Of a stretch of 64,000 nucleotides of DNA, positions 15,544 to 24,903 are shown one piece after another (the first letter of the stretch is position 1; each line of letters begins with the position of its first letter). The stretch covers positions 3,051-67,050 of the forward strand of contig JAILHZ010000159.1 in the NCBI GenBank assembly GCA_024695545.1. The letters are read 5' to 3'. The notes below the pieces were generated by a model, which saw only the letters and a list, made by a program, of their open reading frames with translations, searched no databases and was not told where the DNA came from. The translations under genes and the position numbers were made by a program. The DNA is from Clostridiales bacterium. GTDB taxonomy: Bacteria; Bacillota_A; Clostridia; Saccharofermentanales; Saccharofermentanaceae.

Positions 15544-17469
15544 TTACTTTTCCACCTTATCTCCTTCTTTGACGGTAGAAGGGTTAGTAATTACGATCGT
15601 ACTGATACTCGGGACATCCGCCTTCTCGAGCGGAGCGATGATCGCATATTCTCTATCGTAGTCCTTGATCTGGACAGTACATCCTCTGGCGTATCCGCTC
15701 TCATTGACATAGATCGTCGCAATACCTCTGTCATAGTCGGCATTAGCCAGTGAGGATACAGGAACGCGAATACCTGTTGTCTTAGTCTGAACGATCTCAA
15801 TATTCACAGTACGGCGGTCAAGAAGACGTTCGACAGAATTATTCGTCTCAAATACAACCAGAAGTCCGTCTCTAGTTACCGAACAGCGGATGACCTTACA
15901 GTCAGGGATCGATATACCCTCCGACGGAATTCGGATCACGTGGTTCGACTGAAGCTGGAACTCTTCCATCGGTGCTTCTTTCAGATGGCAGGCAAAATAC
16001 TGGACATCGTTCTGAACGATTCGGAGAACAGGTTCATTCTGCTTGATCTGAAGATCGCTCGTAATAATACTACTGCTGCCGGAGATCAGTTCATCACACT
16101 TGGTATCGACCATATCCAGAAGAAGTTCTTTTGTAATATCTGTCTCATGACCGTCCAGTTTATACGATACGATACCGGGTTCAGATGCCTCAATCAGAGC
16201 GGCGCGGTTCTCAAGCTGTGCACGAAGCGCCGTTTCACTGGCACGAAGCGTGGTAAGCTGCTCATCTTCAAAATCGATATCTTTAAGCTTTGTATCACGC
16301 TTATCCATAAGAACACGGATCGACGAAGAATAGCTTGTCATATTGCTGAGATTATTCAGGATCGCATCCTGACGGATCATCGTAATGATCGGACGGATCT
16401 CTTCATTCGCATCACTGAATACTGTCTTTGCCGCGACACCTTTACCCTTGCTGATCAGCTGTCTTTCCTGATCGACGATCTGCCGTTCAACATTCTGAAG
16501 ATCGGCAAGCGTCGACTCCATTCCTTCCGGAATAACACGGGCCAGAGGCTGATTCTTCGCTACACGGCTCCCTTCCGTCGACTGCGTCATCAGTTCGCCG
16601 GAATATGAGGAGGTCATAATGGTCTCATTACGGACAACAAGAGCTGTCGCGCCGATCGTATGCTCGATCGAACCCTGTGTAGCAAAAGCGTACTGAGGCT
16701 TTGCCGCCACGTAATCCATCAGATACAGGACAGCAATAATCATCATGCCGATCAGGATCAGCACGCAAAGGAATCCGTTAAAAGCAGCGCGAAGAGAATC
16801 TCTTTTGCGCATTTTTGCCATGTGCTTTCTACGTTCCTCAACAGACTCCGGACGCATCTCCTCGAAGGACTCCGGTACTTCCTGTTCCTTCTTCGCTGCC
16901 TCCTCAGCCTCTTTGAGTTTATTTTTCTGAATCAGCTTATTCTTCTTATGAACCTTACGGACCTGCCACCAGGACAGTTTCTTCGGAGCCGCCTTCTCCT
17001 GCTCTTTCTCCTGCGCTACAGGAGTGATCTGCTCATCACCGAACAGCGGGCGGCTGTACTTCGGGTCCATAGCATCCACAGCTCTGTTGGAAATACCACT
17101 TGCTGCAGATGGATTCTTCACAGAAGAAGATGTATTGACCGGGTTCTGGCGGTTCGCCTGCCCCTTCGGTCTCTGCACGTTTTTTTGATTTGTATTCGGA
17201 TTCTTTTTCAGGAAGCCGAAGATACTCTTCTTACGGATCGGAGTTGCGGAAGTCTTATTCGCCGTCTGTCTGGGTCTTGAAGAAGCGGATGCGGGATTTC
17301 CCGAAGAACGGTTCACCGGGCGGTTGGCCGGGCGATTTCCCGAAGTCTGGGAAGGACGACCGGAAGCGCGGTTAACAGGGCGCTCCGTCGGACGGTTGGC
17401 CGGACGGTTCACCTGTCTGTTTGCATTATTCGGGCGTTTGCCGTTATTAGGCTTCTTCCCCTTCGCCAT
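15544..17469 (-). CDS. HlyD-like single-pass membrane protein with Asn-Arg-Pro-rich N-terminus
   Basis: A 641-residue protein. Residues about 1-75 are a low-complexity stretch repeating NRP and similar triplets, followed by a basic region and a Lys/Glu-rich helix (about 165-225). One membrane helix (about 235-255) leads to an extracellular part with a biotinyl-lipoyl-like beta hairpin (SSYSGELMTQSTEGSRVAKN), coiled coil (about 310-420) and a C-terminal beta-barrel, as in membrane-fusion proteins. No exporter gene is adjacent. Its position before yggS-sepF suggests a role at the envelope or division site. The specific function is unknown. Confidence 0.75.
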   Translation of the reverse strand: MAKGKKPNNGKRPNNANRQVNRPANRPTERPVNRASGRPSQTSGNRPANRPVNRSSGNPASASSRPRQTANKTSATPIRKKSIFGFLKKNPNTNQKNVQRPKGQANRQNPVNTSSSVKNPSAASGISNRAVDAMDPKYSRPLFGDEQITPVAQEKEQEKAAPKKLSWWQVRKVHKKNKLIQKNKLKEAEEAAKKEQEVPESFEEMRPESVEERRKHMAKMRKRDSLRAAFNGFLCVLILIGMMIIAVLYLMDYVAAKPQYAFATQGSIEHTIGATALVVRNETIMTSSYSGELMTQSTEGSRVAKNQPLARVIPEGMESTLADLQNVERQIVDQERQLISKGKGVAAKTVFSDANEEIRPIITMIRQDAILNNLSNMTSYSSSIRVLMDKRDTKLKDIDFEDEQLTTLRASETALRAQLENRAALIEASEPGIVSYKLDGHETDITKELLLDMVDTKCDELISGSSSIITSDLQIKQNEPVLRIVQNDVQYFACHLKEAPMEEFQLQSNHVIRIPSEGISIPDCKVIRCSVTRDGLLVVFETNNSVERLLDRRTVNIEIVQTKTTGIRVPVSSLANADYDRGIATIYVNESGYARGCTVQIKDYDREYAIIAPLEKADVPSISTIVITNPSTVKEGDKVEK

Positions 17470-17472
17470 AAA

Positions 17473-18756
17473 TCAGTTCTTATTCTCCATCATACCCGTA
17501 ACGGCCATCATGACCGCCAGTTTTACCTGTTCAAATACCAGGCCGCCCTGCATATAAACGAGATACGGCGGCTTGATCGGACCATCTGCCGAAAACTCGA
17601 TAGATGCGCCCTGTACAAAAGCACCCGCTGCCATTACTACCCGCGCATCGTAACCCGGCATATCCCATGGTTCCGGAGATACGAAAGAGTCGACCGGCGA
17701 ACAGTTCTGTACATTCTTACAAAAGTTTACCATTTGTTTTTCATCTGGGAAAGCCACACTTTGCACAATATCACCGCGAAACTCGTCAAATGAGGGCTCG
17801 CAGCGGCATCCCGCCATCTCCAGAAGTTTAGCGGCAAATACAGCACCCTTCAGGGCTTCCGCTACCACATGCGGCGCCATAAAAAGTCCCTGAGCTATCT
17901 GACGGTTAAATCCGAGGCTGGGACCGACATGACTGCCGAGACCCGGTGCGGTAACACGTTCCGCAACACGTTCCACAAGATCTTTACGACCGGCAACATA
18001 AGCACCGGACGGACAGATACCGCCACCCGCATTCTTAATAAGAGAGCCGGCACAGAGATCCGCGCCCAGAGCGCATGGTTCCTGTGTCTCGACAAACTCA
18101 CCGTAGCAGTTGTCTACGAATACGATGATGTCTTCACGGATACCCTTGACCAGATCAACGACCGCCTTGATATCCTCCGAGCGGAGGCATCTGCGCGAGG
18201 TGTAGCCCTTCGACTTCTGAAGGAAAACGACCTTTGTCTCTGGTTTGATTGCCGCCTTAATGGCATCAAGATCCGGCGATCCGTCTTCTTTCAGCTGGAC
18301 TTCGTTATACTTCATACCATAGTCGAGAAGAGATCCTGTAAATGTATCGTCCTTCTTCTCAACACCAAGTGCCGATGCCAAGGTGTCATAAGGTCTTCCG
18401 CTGGCAGCGAGCATCTCCTCGCCCGGCTTTAGAATTCCGAAGAGGCAGGCCACGAGGATCTGAGTTCCGCATGTTACCTGAATACGCACATAAGCTGCTT
18501 CAGCACCGAAGATCTCCGCATACATCTCTTCGATCTTCTCTCTGCCCATGTCATCATAACCATAACCGGTTGTCGCACCGAGATGCGCCTCGGCAAAACG
18601 CGCATTTCTGAAAGCCTGAAGCACACGAAGCTGGTTATACTCTTTGATTTTGTCAATTCGCTCGAATACAGAAGAAACGGTGGTCATCGCTTCTTGCGCC
18701 ATGCCGACCACCGTATCACTGATTCCATACATTGTTTTGAATGGATCCTGGTTCAT
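17473..18756 (-). CDS. Methionine gamma-lyase family (aluminum-resistance-type) PLP protein
   Basis: A 427-residue fold-type I PLP enzyme. The PLP lysine is in GSLIKNAGGG, with FVDNCYGEF as the Asp contact; the N-terminal GATTGYGYDDMGR and RIQVTCGTQ match the PF06838 family. Family members are annotated as aluminum-resistance protein or methionine gamma-lyase-like, with little biochemistry. Its ATG overlaps the stop of the ACT gene (TGATG), and four bases separate it from the HlyD-like gene. Confidence 0.85.
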   Translation of the reverse strand: MNQDPFKTMYGISDTVVGMAQEAMTTVSSVFERIDKIKEYNQLRVLQAFRNARFAEAHLGATTGYGYDDMGREKIEEMYAEIFGAEAAYVRIQVTCGTQILVACLFGILKPGEEMLAASGRPYDTLASALGVEKKDDTFTGSLLDYGMKYNEVQLKEDGSPDLDAIKAAIKPETKVVFLQKSKGYTSRRCLRSEDIKAVVDLVKGIREDIIVFVDNCYGEFVETQEPCALGADLCAGSLIKNAGGGICPSGAYVAGRKDLVERVAERVTAPGLGSHVGPSLGFNRQIAQGLFMAPHVVAEALKGAVFAAKLLEMAGCRCEPSFDEFRGDIVQSVAFPDEKQMVNFCKNVQNCSPVDSFVSPEPWDMPGYDARVVMAAGAFVQGASIEFSADGPIKPPYLVYMQGGLVFEQVKLAVMMAVTGMMENKN

Positions 18757-19187
18757 CAGATACCGTATACCTCCTCAGGTTTTAAGATCCTGATTCCGGC
18801 TTCCTCAAACTTCTTGATCACAGGATCGAAGTTCTGCACACGGATCACCATGACCGCATCATCCGACTTTCTTCCGACGAAGCCGTAGATATATTCCATC
18901 GATTCGCCGGTCTCAGAGAATGTCGTCAGCGCCGCATCAAGTGTGCCGGCTTTATCCGGGATCGCGATCGCCAGTACAGGCGTCATGCTTACGGTAAATC
19001 CGGATTCGGTGAGGATCATGACGGCCTCTTCCGGCTTATCCAGGATCATACGGAGGATTCCGTAATCAGTCGAATCGGCAACAAAAAGTGCACGAATATC
19101 GATATTGGCCTGACCTAGTACCTTTGTCACCTCTGCGAGACGACCGAAGGAGTTCTCAAGAAAGACATTGATCTGCTTTACTAACAT
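18756..19187 (-). CDS. Tandem ACT-domain protein
   Basis: A 143-residue protein with two ACT domains: residues 1-65 (KQINVFLENSFGRLAEVTKVL) and 70-140 (AIAIPDKAGTLDAALTTF). No catalytic domain is present, so it probably senses an amino acid. GGAGGG nine bases upstream sets the ATG. ACT proteins of this size often follow iorAB, as here, which suggests response to an aromatic or branched-chain amino acid (inference). Confidence 0.85.
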   Translation of the reverse strand: MLVKQINVFLENSFGRLAEVTKVLGQANIDIRALFVADSTDYGILRMILDKPEEAVMILTESGFTVSMTPVLAIAIPDKAGTLDAALTTFSETGESMEYIYGFVGRKSDDAVMVIRVQNFDPVIKKFEEAGIRILKPEEVYGI

Positions 19188-19241
19188 ACGGGATACCCTC
19201 CTTAGATGTTCTTTATTCTATTATATCGCAACAAAGTGCTT

Positions 19242-19838
19242 TTACGAAACGAAATCTCTGCCCTTGTTAAAAGCTTCGATGTTCATGGGGATCAGCTTTG
19301 CCTTCGATGCAAATGCTTCATTGATCGCTTCTTCCCACATCTCCTTCGGGAAATCCATGCCAGCCGAAAGCGCACCGACCATAACCATATTAACTGCCTT
19401 ACTGCTGCCACAGGAAAGAGCTGCAGAAAGCGCATCAAATTCAACGATCTTTGTGCTTCCGGAAGCAGATGCATCCAGAGATTCCTTAATATTCTCCGGA
19501 TACTCGGCGTTACCGAGAAGTACCGGAAGGCTCTTGATTTTCTGGGAGTTTACGAGAAGAATACCATCCTTCTTCAGGAGGTTTGCCCAGCGGACAGCCT
19601 CAACTTCTTCGAAAGCAAGGACATAATCCGCCATACCTTCTTCGATGATAGGAGAATAGACCTTCTCACCCATTCTTACATATGTGATAACGGAACCGCC
19701 GCGCTGGCTCATGCCATGAACTTCGGACACTTTAATGTCCAGCCCCTGCTTCATGGCAAGAATGCCGAGAAGCTTACCGGCAATAAGAGTTCCCTGTCCG
19801 CCGACACCGGCGAGTACGATTGAAATATCCTTTGCCAT
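19242..19838 (-). CDS. iorB: Indolepyruvate:ferredoxin oxidoreductase, beta subunit
   Basis: A 198-residue gamma-type domain of 2-oxoacid:ferredoxin oxidoreductases. ISIVLAGVGGQGTLIAGKLLG is the hallmark, with SEVHGMSQRGGSVITYVR after it. With IorA it oxidatively decarboxylates aryl pyruvates to aryl-acetyl-CoA with ferredoxin as acceptor. The ATG follows the iorA stop by one base and has AGGAGG upstream. Its stop codon lies within an AAAAGCAC word. Confidence 0.92.
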   Translation of the reverse strand: MAKDISIVLAGVGGQGTLIAGKLLGILAMKQGLDIKVSEVHGMSQRGGSVITYVRMGEKVYSPIIEEGMADYVLAFEEVEAVRWANLLKKDGILLVNSQKIKSLPVLLGNAEYPENIKESLDASASGSTKIVEFDALSAALSCGSSKAVNMVMVGALSAGMDFPKEMWEEAINEAFASKAKLIPMNIEAFNKGRDFVS

Positions 19839-19839
19839 A

Positions 19840-21609
19840 TTATGCCTCCTCCTTCTTGCTCAGCGCGTTGAACTTGCACATATTGATGCAAAGACCGCAT
19901 GCATTGCAGGCTTCCGGATCGATGACCGGCTTCTTGTCAGGTCCGGCTACAAGTGCCGGGCACATGATACGGGAGCAGGCGCCGCACTTCTTGCAGGCCT
20001 CGTCATCGAGTACGATGGACACACCCTTCGGCTTCTTACCTGTCGGAATCAGAGCGCACGGACGGCGAACGATGATAACGGAAACGCAATCCTTGGCAAT
20101 CTCTTCCTTAACGATTTTCTCAACTTCATAAGTATCCACCGGATCAACGGTTCTTACGGATGTAACACCAACACTTCTGCAGAGAGTCTCAAGGTCAATG
20201 GCCGGAGCCGGCTGCAGGCGGATATTCTTACCGGATGCAGGATTCTGCTGGTGACCGGTCATACCCGTGATGGAGTTATCAAGGATCAGTACTGTGATCG
20301 CACTCTGGTTATATACCGCATTAATCAGGTTTGTGATACCGGAATGCAGGAATGTGGAGTCGCCGATAACAGCGACTGTCTTCTTGCTGTCTTCGCCATC
20401 AGAAGCCTTGTCAAAACCGTGAGCCATACCTACCGAAGCACCCATGCAGACGGAAACGTCCATAGCAGCTGTCGGCGGAAGTGTGCCGAGAGTATAGCAT
20501 CCGATATCGCCCATGACCTGAACCTTCGCTCTGTTAAGAGCCAGGAACATGCCCTTATGCGGACATCCTGCACAGAGAAGCGGCGGACGGCCCGGAGCCT
20601 TCGGAAGCTTGTCGAGGTCCAGTGCTTTTTCCGGAAGAGCTTCCGAAGAAAGAGCGGAACGGATCATTCTTGCATTGTATTCACCCTGCAGAGTAAAGAG
20701 GTCTTTACCTTCACATGCGATACCGGCAGCCTTGATCTCTGTCTCCATGAACGGATCGAGTTCTTCGACAACAACCAGGCGGTCTACCTTAGAAGCGAAA
20801 TCGCGGATCAGATCCATCGGAAGCGGCCATACGCAGCCGAGTTTCAGAACGGAAGCTGTAGGAATACCTTCCTTAACATACTGGTAGGAAGCGCCTGCTG
20901 TGATGATACCGAGCTTGGTATCATTCATCTCGATCTTGTGAATGCCCATACCGAGGAACTCCTCGTTGGAAGCCTTGGCAATATCGAGTGTTCTCTGCTC
21001 AACAACGACATGACGCTTGATGGCCATGGCCGGCATCATGACATACTTATTTACATTCTTCTCATACGGCTTGACGACAATGTCTTCCGGATCAGAAAGC
21101 TCAACAATAGAACGAGAGTGAGATACACGAGTGTGCATTCTGAGGATGACCGGTGTATCGAAGCGCTCGGAGAGCTCGAAAGCCTTCTTTGCGAAATCCT
21201 TGCACTCCTGACTGTCGGAAGGCTCGAGGATCATCAGCTTGGCAGCACGTCCGTAGTTTCTGCTGTCCTGCTCATCCTGGGAACTGTGCATGCCCGGGTC
21301 ATCCGCTACGACGAATACCAGACCGCCGTTTACGCCTTCATATGCCGCAGTAAACATCGGGTCGGCTGCTACGTTCATACCAACATGCTTCATGCATGTC
21401 ATCGCACGTGCGCCGCGGATGGAAGCACCGATTGCAACCTCGGATGCGACCTTCTCATTCGTCGCCCACTCGCAGTAGATGCGGTCGTAGGTGGCGATCG
21501 TCTCAGTGATCTCTGTGCTCGGGGTGCCCGGATAGGAGGAAACGACCTTCACTCCTGCCTCGTAAGCGCCACGTGCAACAGCTTCATTACCTAACATGAT
21601 CTGTTTCAC
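19840..21609 (-). CDS. iorA: Indolepyruvate:ferredoxin oxidoreductase, alpha subunit
   Basis: A 589-residue protein with the pyrimidine domain at the N-terminus (LGNEAVARGAYEAGV, SYPGTPSTE), a TPP-binding domain (GDIGCYTLG, VIGDSTFLHSGI, LDNSITGMTG) and a C-terminal 2[4Fe-4S] ferredoxin domain (CKKCGACSRIMC, CNACGLCINMC). The GTG at 21609 is chosen because GAGG lies nine bases upstream and MKQIMLGNEA matches the family N-terminus; an ATG at 21597 is the alternative. It is found in amino-acid-fermenting anaerobes. Confidence 0.95.
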   Translation of the reverse strand: MKQIMLGNEAVARGAYEAGVKVVSSYPGTPSTEITETIATYDRIYCEWATNEKVASEVAIGASIRGARAMTCMKHVGMNVAADPMFTAAYEGVNGGLVFVVADDPGMHSSQDEQDSRNYGRAAKLMILEPSDSQECKDFAKKAFELSERFDTPVILRMHTRVSHSRSIVELSDPEDIVVKPYEKNVNKYVMMPAMAIKRHVVVEQRTLDIAKASNEEFLGMGIHKIEMNDTKLGIITAGASYQYVKEGIPTASVLKLGCVWPLPMDLIRDFASKVDRLVVVEELDPFMETEIKAAGIACEGKDLFTLQGEYNARMIRSALSSEALPEKALDLDKLPKAPGRPPLLCAGCPHKGMFLALNRAKVQVMGDIGCYTLGTLPPTAAMDVSVCMGASVGMAHGFDKASDGEDSKKTVAVIGDSTFLHSGITNLINAVYNQSAITVLILDNSITGMTGHQQNPASGKNIRLQPAPAIDLETLCRSVGVTSVRTVDPVDTYEVEKIVKEEIAKDCVSVIIVRRPCALIPTGKKPKGVSIVLDDEACKKCGACSRIMCPALVAGPDKKPVIDPEACNACGLCINMCKFNALSKKEEA

Positions 21610-21676
21610 TTCTTCTTACCTCACTTATATTCAGTTAGTGTTCACTAGAATTAGCACCCGTCTATTGTATCATGTT

Positions 21677-23299
21677 TTACTCTTTAATATCATCAATTCT
21701 CGCCGGGATATCCTTCGGCATATCCTTGAAAGCCTCATCGATAACCTTCTTGTCCAGTTTCGGAGAGATCCAGGATACGACCGGAACAACAATCAGGCCG
21801 AACAGCATGGCAAAAGCACCTGCATTGATCGGAGATGCGAGGTTGATCGGCAGGCCTGTCGGGAACTTGAAGTTGTGGCCGAACAGTGCGCCGTTGCTCA
21901 GAATCAGATGGGAGACCGTGATGCCTACGCCACTGATGAAGGAAGCCCATACAGCTGCCTTGGTAACGCCCTTCCAGAAGAGACCGTAGAGGAACGGAGC
22001 AAGGAAGGAACCGGCCATCGCACCCCAGGAGATCGACATCAGCTTGGTGATGTATACATCATTGGAGCGGTAAGAGTAGATAGCAAGAGCCATAGATACC
22101 AGTACGAAGAAAGCAAGGAGCAGACGGATAATGCTGACCTTCTTCTTCTCTGTCATGTTCTTGATGACATTATCAGCAAGAACGTCCAGTGTGATCGTAG
22201 AGCTGGATGTCAGAACCAGCGATGTCAGAGTGGACATAGAAGCCGACAGTACAAGTACGACAAGGATCGCGATCAGAAGTGTCGGGATCGCCTGATCAAG
22301 GATGATCGGCATGATCTTATCCATATTCAGTGCGCCGGAAGATGTCTTGATGCTGTCAATGTTGCTATCTGTAATAAAGATACGTGCGAAACCACCCATG
22401 AAGTAGGAACCGCCTGCAATGATAACTGCGAAGATCGTAGATACGACCGTAGCTGTATGAACGGACTTATCGTCCTTGATGGAATAGAACTTCTGAACCA
22501 TCTGCGGAAGACCCCATGTACCGAGAGATGTCAGAATAACAACACCTAAGAGGTTCAGAGGCTCAGGTCCGAAAAGCGAAGAATAAACACCCTGGAAGGA
22601 AGAACCGTTTGCAGCCGGTACCTTGGAGAGTTCTGTCATGGAGGACATCAGACCGCCGTGATAGTTCAGTACGCAGAAGATCGTCATCACAATACCGACG
22701 ATCATGATCATACCCTGGATAAAGTCGTTGATTGCTGTAGACATGTAACCGCCGAGGATTACGTATGTAGCAGCGAGAACACTCATTACAATAATGCAGA
22801 TCTCATAACCGTTGCTGATACGGTCAAGACGAAGTGCAGATGTAAAGAGATAGGAAAGGCCGTTAAATACCGATGCGGAGTACGGGATCATGAATACAAA
22901 GATGATCAGCGCCGCTGCAATACGGAGAGCCTTCGAGTTATAACGTTTGCCGAAGAAGTCCGGCATCGTGTTTGTATTTAATGTCTTGGTCATGATACGG
23001 CATCTCTTACCGAGGATGACCCAGGCTGCGAGAGAACCGATGAAAGCATTGCCCAGACCGATCCACAGTGCTGAAACACCGAAGTCCCATCCGAACTTAC
23101 CTGCATAACCGATAAAGATAACTGCGGAAAAATAAGTTGCGCCAAAGGAGAACGCCGTGAGCCACGGGCCTACTTTTCTACCGCCGAGTACAAAAGAAGA
23201 AACATCTTTGGTGTTTTTTCTTGAGTACAGTCCTACCCCGATAATCATTGCGAAGAACACAACAATGACTATCCCGTACAAGAGATCAAGAGAATCCAT
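21677..23299 (-). CDS. Sodium:solute symporter (SLC5/SSS family)
   Basis: A 540-residue protein with about 13 hydrophobic segments. Early FVLGGRKVGPWLTAFSFGAT and the later ILVVLVLSASMSTLTSLVL are SSS family signatures, the Ser-rich one near the sodium site. The substrate cannot be read from sequence; relatives carry proline, pantothenate, acetate or sugars. It lies 67 bases upstream of iorA on the same strand, so it may import an amino acid or organic acid used by that pathway. Confidence 0.88.
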   Translation of the reverse strand: MDSLDLLYGIVIVVFFAMIIGVGLYSRKNTKDVSSFVLGGRKVGPWLTAFSFGATYFSAVIFIGYAGKFGWDFGVSALWIGLGNAFIGSLAAWVILGKRCRIMTKTLNTNTMPDFFGKRYNSKALRIAAALIIFVFMIPYSASVFNGLSYLFTSALRLDRISNGYEICIIVMSVLAATYVILGGYMSTAINDFIQGMIMIVGIVMTIFCVLNYHGGLMSSMTELSKVPAANGSSFQGVYSSLFGPEPLNLLGVVILTSLGTWGLPQMVQKFYSIKDDKSVHTATVVSTIFAVIIAGGSYFMGGFARIFITDSNIDSIKTSSGALNMDKIMPIILDQAIPTLLIAILVVLVLSASMSTLTSLVLTSSSTITLDVLADNVIKNMTEKKKVSIIRLLLAFFVLVSMALAIYSYRSNDVYITKLMSISWGAMAGSFLAPFLYGLFWKGVTKAAVWASFISGVGITVSHLILSNGALFGHNFKFPTGLPINLASPINAGAFAMLFGLIVVPVVSWISPKLDKKVIDEAFKDMPKDIPARIDDIKE

Positions 23300-23431
23300 A
23301 ATCTACCATCCTTCTGCTGCCGATAAGAAATGACAGCCCTACTTTTACTTTCGTCCCCGAAAAGGGGCATAAAAACTACATTCCCATGATATCAGAGAAA
23401 AGAAAAGATGCAAGAGTTTTTATTTGATTTC

Positions 23432-24214
23432 TTATTCTATATATACAGTTTCGCCACAGGAGATCTCTTTCATCTTCTCCCCAACTTCTTTTTTGATAAA
23501 CAGGAACTGTTCTTTACCGGTACAGTGGCAGGTATAATAGTCCGCATAGGAATTGCGGACCGCTTTCGCAATATCGTCCAGGATCTCCTCATCCCAGATC
23601 TCATCGTACTTCATCGTGTGAAGTCCGCCGACAAAAGCCTGGAACCGGAAAGCATACACGAGATTGATGATCCCCTTATGTGTGCATCCGCTGATAAGAT
23701 AGTCCTTGTAACCCTCATGGATCTTCAGATACATCTCATGCACATACCGCTCTTTCTCCATATACTGGCCACACTTTACCTTCTGCCCGTGCGAATCAAC
23801 GGCTCTCTTCAGTCTGTCGAGCCCTACAAACGATAATTCGTCATCGATGACTACATCTCCGCGCACCTTGATATATCTCGGATGCCCGTCGATCGTCGGA
23901 TCCAGTCCGATATATGCATTATTGCCGTTATAATGCGGTTCGAACACCGCTTCATGCATGTACACATTCGCGATTCCGTTTCTTTCCAGAAACGCAAGAA
24001 GTCCGCCGCCATGGTCATAATGTCCGTGCGACAGAAAAGCAATATCCACCAGACCGAGATCGATCCCGAGTTTTTCCGCATTACGGATAAAGAGATCGCT
24101 TGCACCGAAATCAAATAGGATCCGGTGCTTCTGCGTCTCTATATACAGACTCAGGCCGTGCTCGGTCTCAAATCCATTTTTACTTGTATTTTCCGAAAGA
24201 ACTGTTACCTTCAT
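23432..24214 (-). CDS. MBL-fold metallo-hydrolase
   Basis: A 260-residue metallo-beta-lactamase-fold protein with SHGHYDHGGGL (HxHxDH metal site), DFGASD and SGCTHKGIIN as the later metal His motif. The pattern fits the group annotated as ribofuranosylaminobenzene-phosphate-synthase-like, common in anaerobes with few known substrates. The ATG follows the upstream lipoprotein stop by one base and lacks a strong ribosome binding site, so translational coupling is likely. Confidence 0.82.
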   Translation of the reverse strand: MKVTVLSENTSKNGFETEHGLSLYIETQKHRILFDFGASDLFIRNAEKLGIDLGLVDIAFLSHGHYDHGGGLLAFLERNGIANVYMHEAVFEPHYNGNNAYIGLDPTIDGHPRYIKVRGDVVIDDELSFVGLDRLKRAVDSHGQKVKCGQYMEKERYVHEMYLKIHEGYKDYLISGCTHKGIINLVYAFRFQAFVGGLHTMKYDEIWDEEILDDIAKAVRNSYADYYTCHCTGKEQFLFIKKEVGEKMKEISCGETVYIE

Positions 24215-24215
24215 A

Positions 24216-24866
24216 TCAACCTAAGATATTATCAATCTCTGCTGTTACCGTATTAATGGCATCATTGTGTTCTTTGATTCTGCTTTGCTGTTGCTCAGCT
24301 TCCTTCTTTTCTTCTTCGTACTGGTCAATATAATCTCCCATGAGATCTTCTACCAGATCATCTCCATTAACAAGGATGTACTCTTCACCGTCTTTTTCAA
24401 GCTCAACCGTCGTATCGATAGACATATATTTCTTCAATTTGATTTCATTAACAAATTCTTCAAAAGCATCATAACACTCATTGATATCATCAAAATCGGA
24501 AGTGCTGTACTCGTCCCAGAAATCATCTGACGCAGAATTATAATCAGGGACTACGACAGTAGCCGCACAGGTGATCTTACCTTTCTTTGACTCCACACTC
24601 TCCTCATCAACTTCAATCTCGGCATGATCCCATACGATAGTGAAATCTCTACAGGTTTTGAAGGTTTTGAGAACATCTAAGTTATCTTCATCATACGCAT
24701 CTCTTTTCTGCATCTTCTTCGTATTCAAGGATGTTATCTCTTCGATGATGGCGTTTGCTTCTTCCGCCACTTCCTTTTTATTCACACTTGAAGAACCGCA
24801 TCCGGTAAGAGAAGCCGCCATAACAACAGAAACAACTGCACTTACGAATATCACGCTTTTTTTCAT
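24216..24866 (-). CDS. Acidic lipoprotein, unknown domain
   Basis: A 216-residue protein with a signal peptide ending in lipobox ASLTGC, followed by a Ser-rich spacer. The mature part is strongly acidic, and the last 40 residues are a Glu/Gln-rich helix. The stretch ITCAATVVVPDYNSASDDF matches the N-terminal domain of the next gene (ASCEATVTLPDYERALDDA), with similar spacing before and after. They are probably paralogous domains. AAAGGGG lies upstream of the ATG. The gene looks AT-richer than its neighbours. Confidence 0.75.
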   Translation of the reverse strand: MKKSVIFVSAVVSVVMAASLTGCGSSSVNKKEVAEEANAIIEEITSLNTKKMQKRDAYDEDNLDVLKTFKTCRDFTIVWDHAEIEVDEESVESKKGKITCAATVVVPDYNSASDDFWDEYSTSDFDDINECYDAFEEFVNEIKLKKYMSIDTTVELEKDGEEYILVNGDDLVEDLMGDYIDQYEEEKKEAEQQQSRIKEHNDAINTVTAEIDNILG

Positions 24867-24903
24867 CTTCTATTCCCCTTTCGGACATAGATCACCTATA
24901 GGA

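Noticed and set aside
19735..21594. 619-codon plus-strand open frame
   Set aside because: It is antisense to iorA/iorB, which have full domain sets and ribosome sites; no sensible domain is seen in the plus frame.
23354..23370. Short CCCC-GAAAA-GGGG hairpin upstream of the SLC5 gene
   Set aside because: Only about four base pairs; not distinct from chance.
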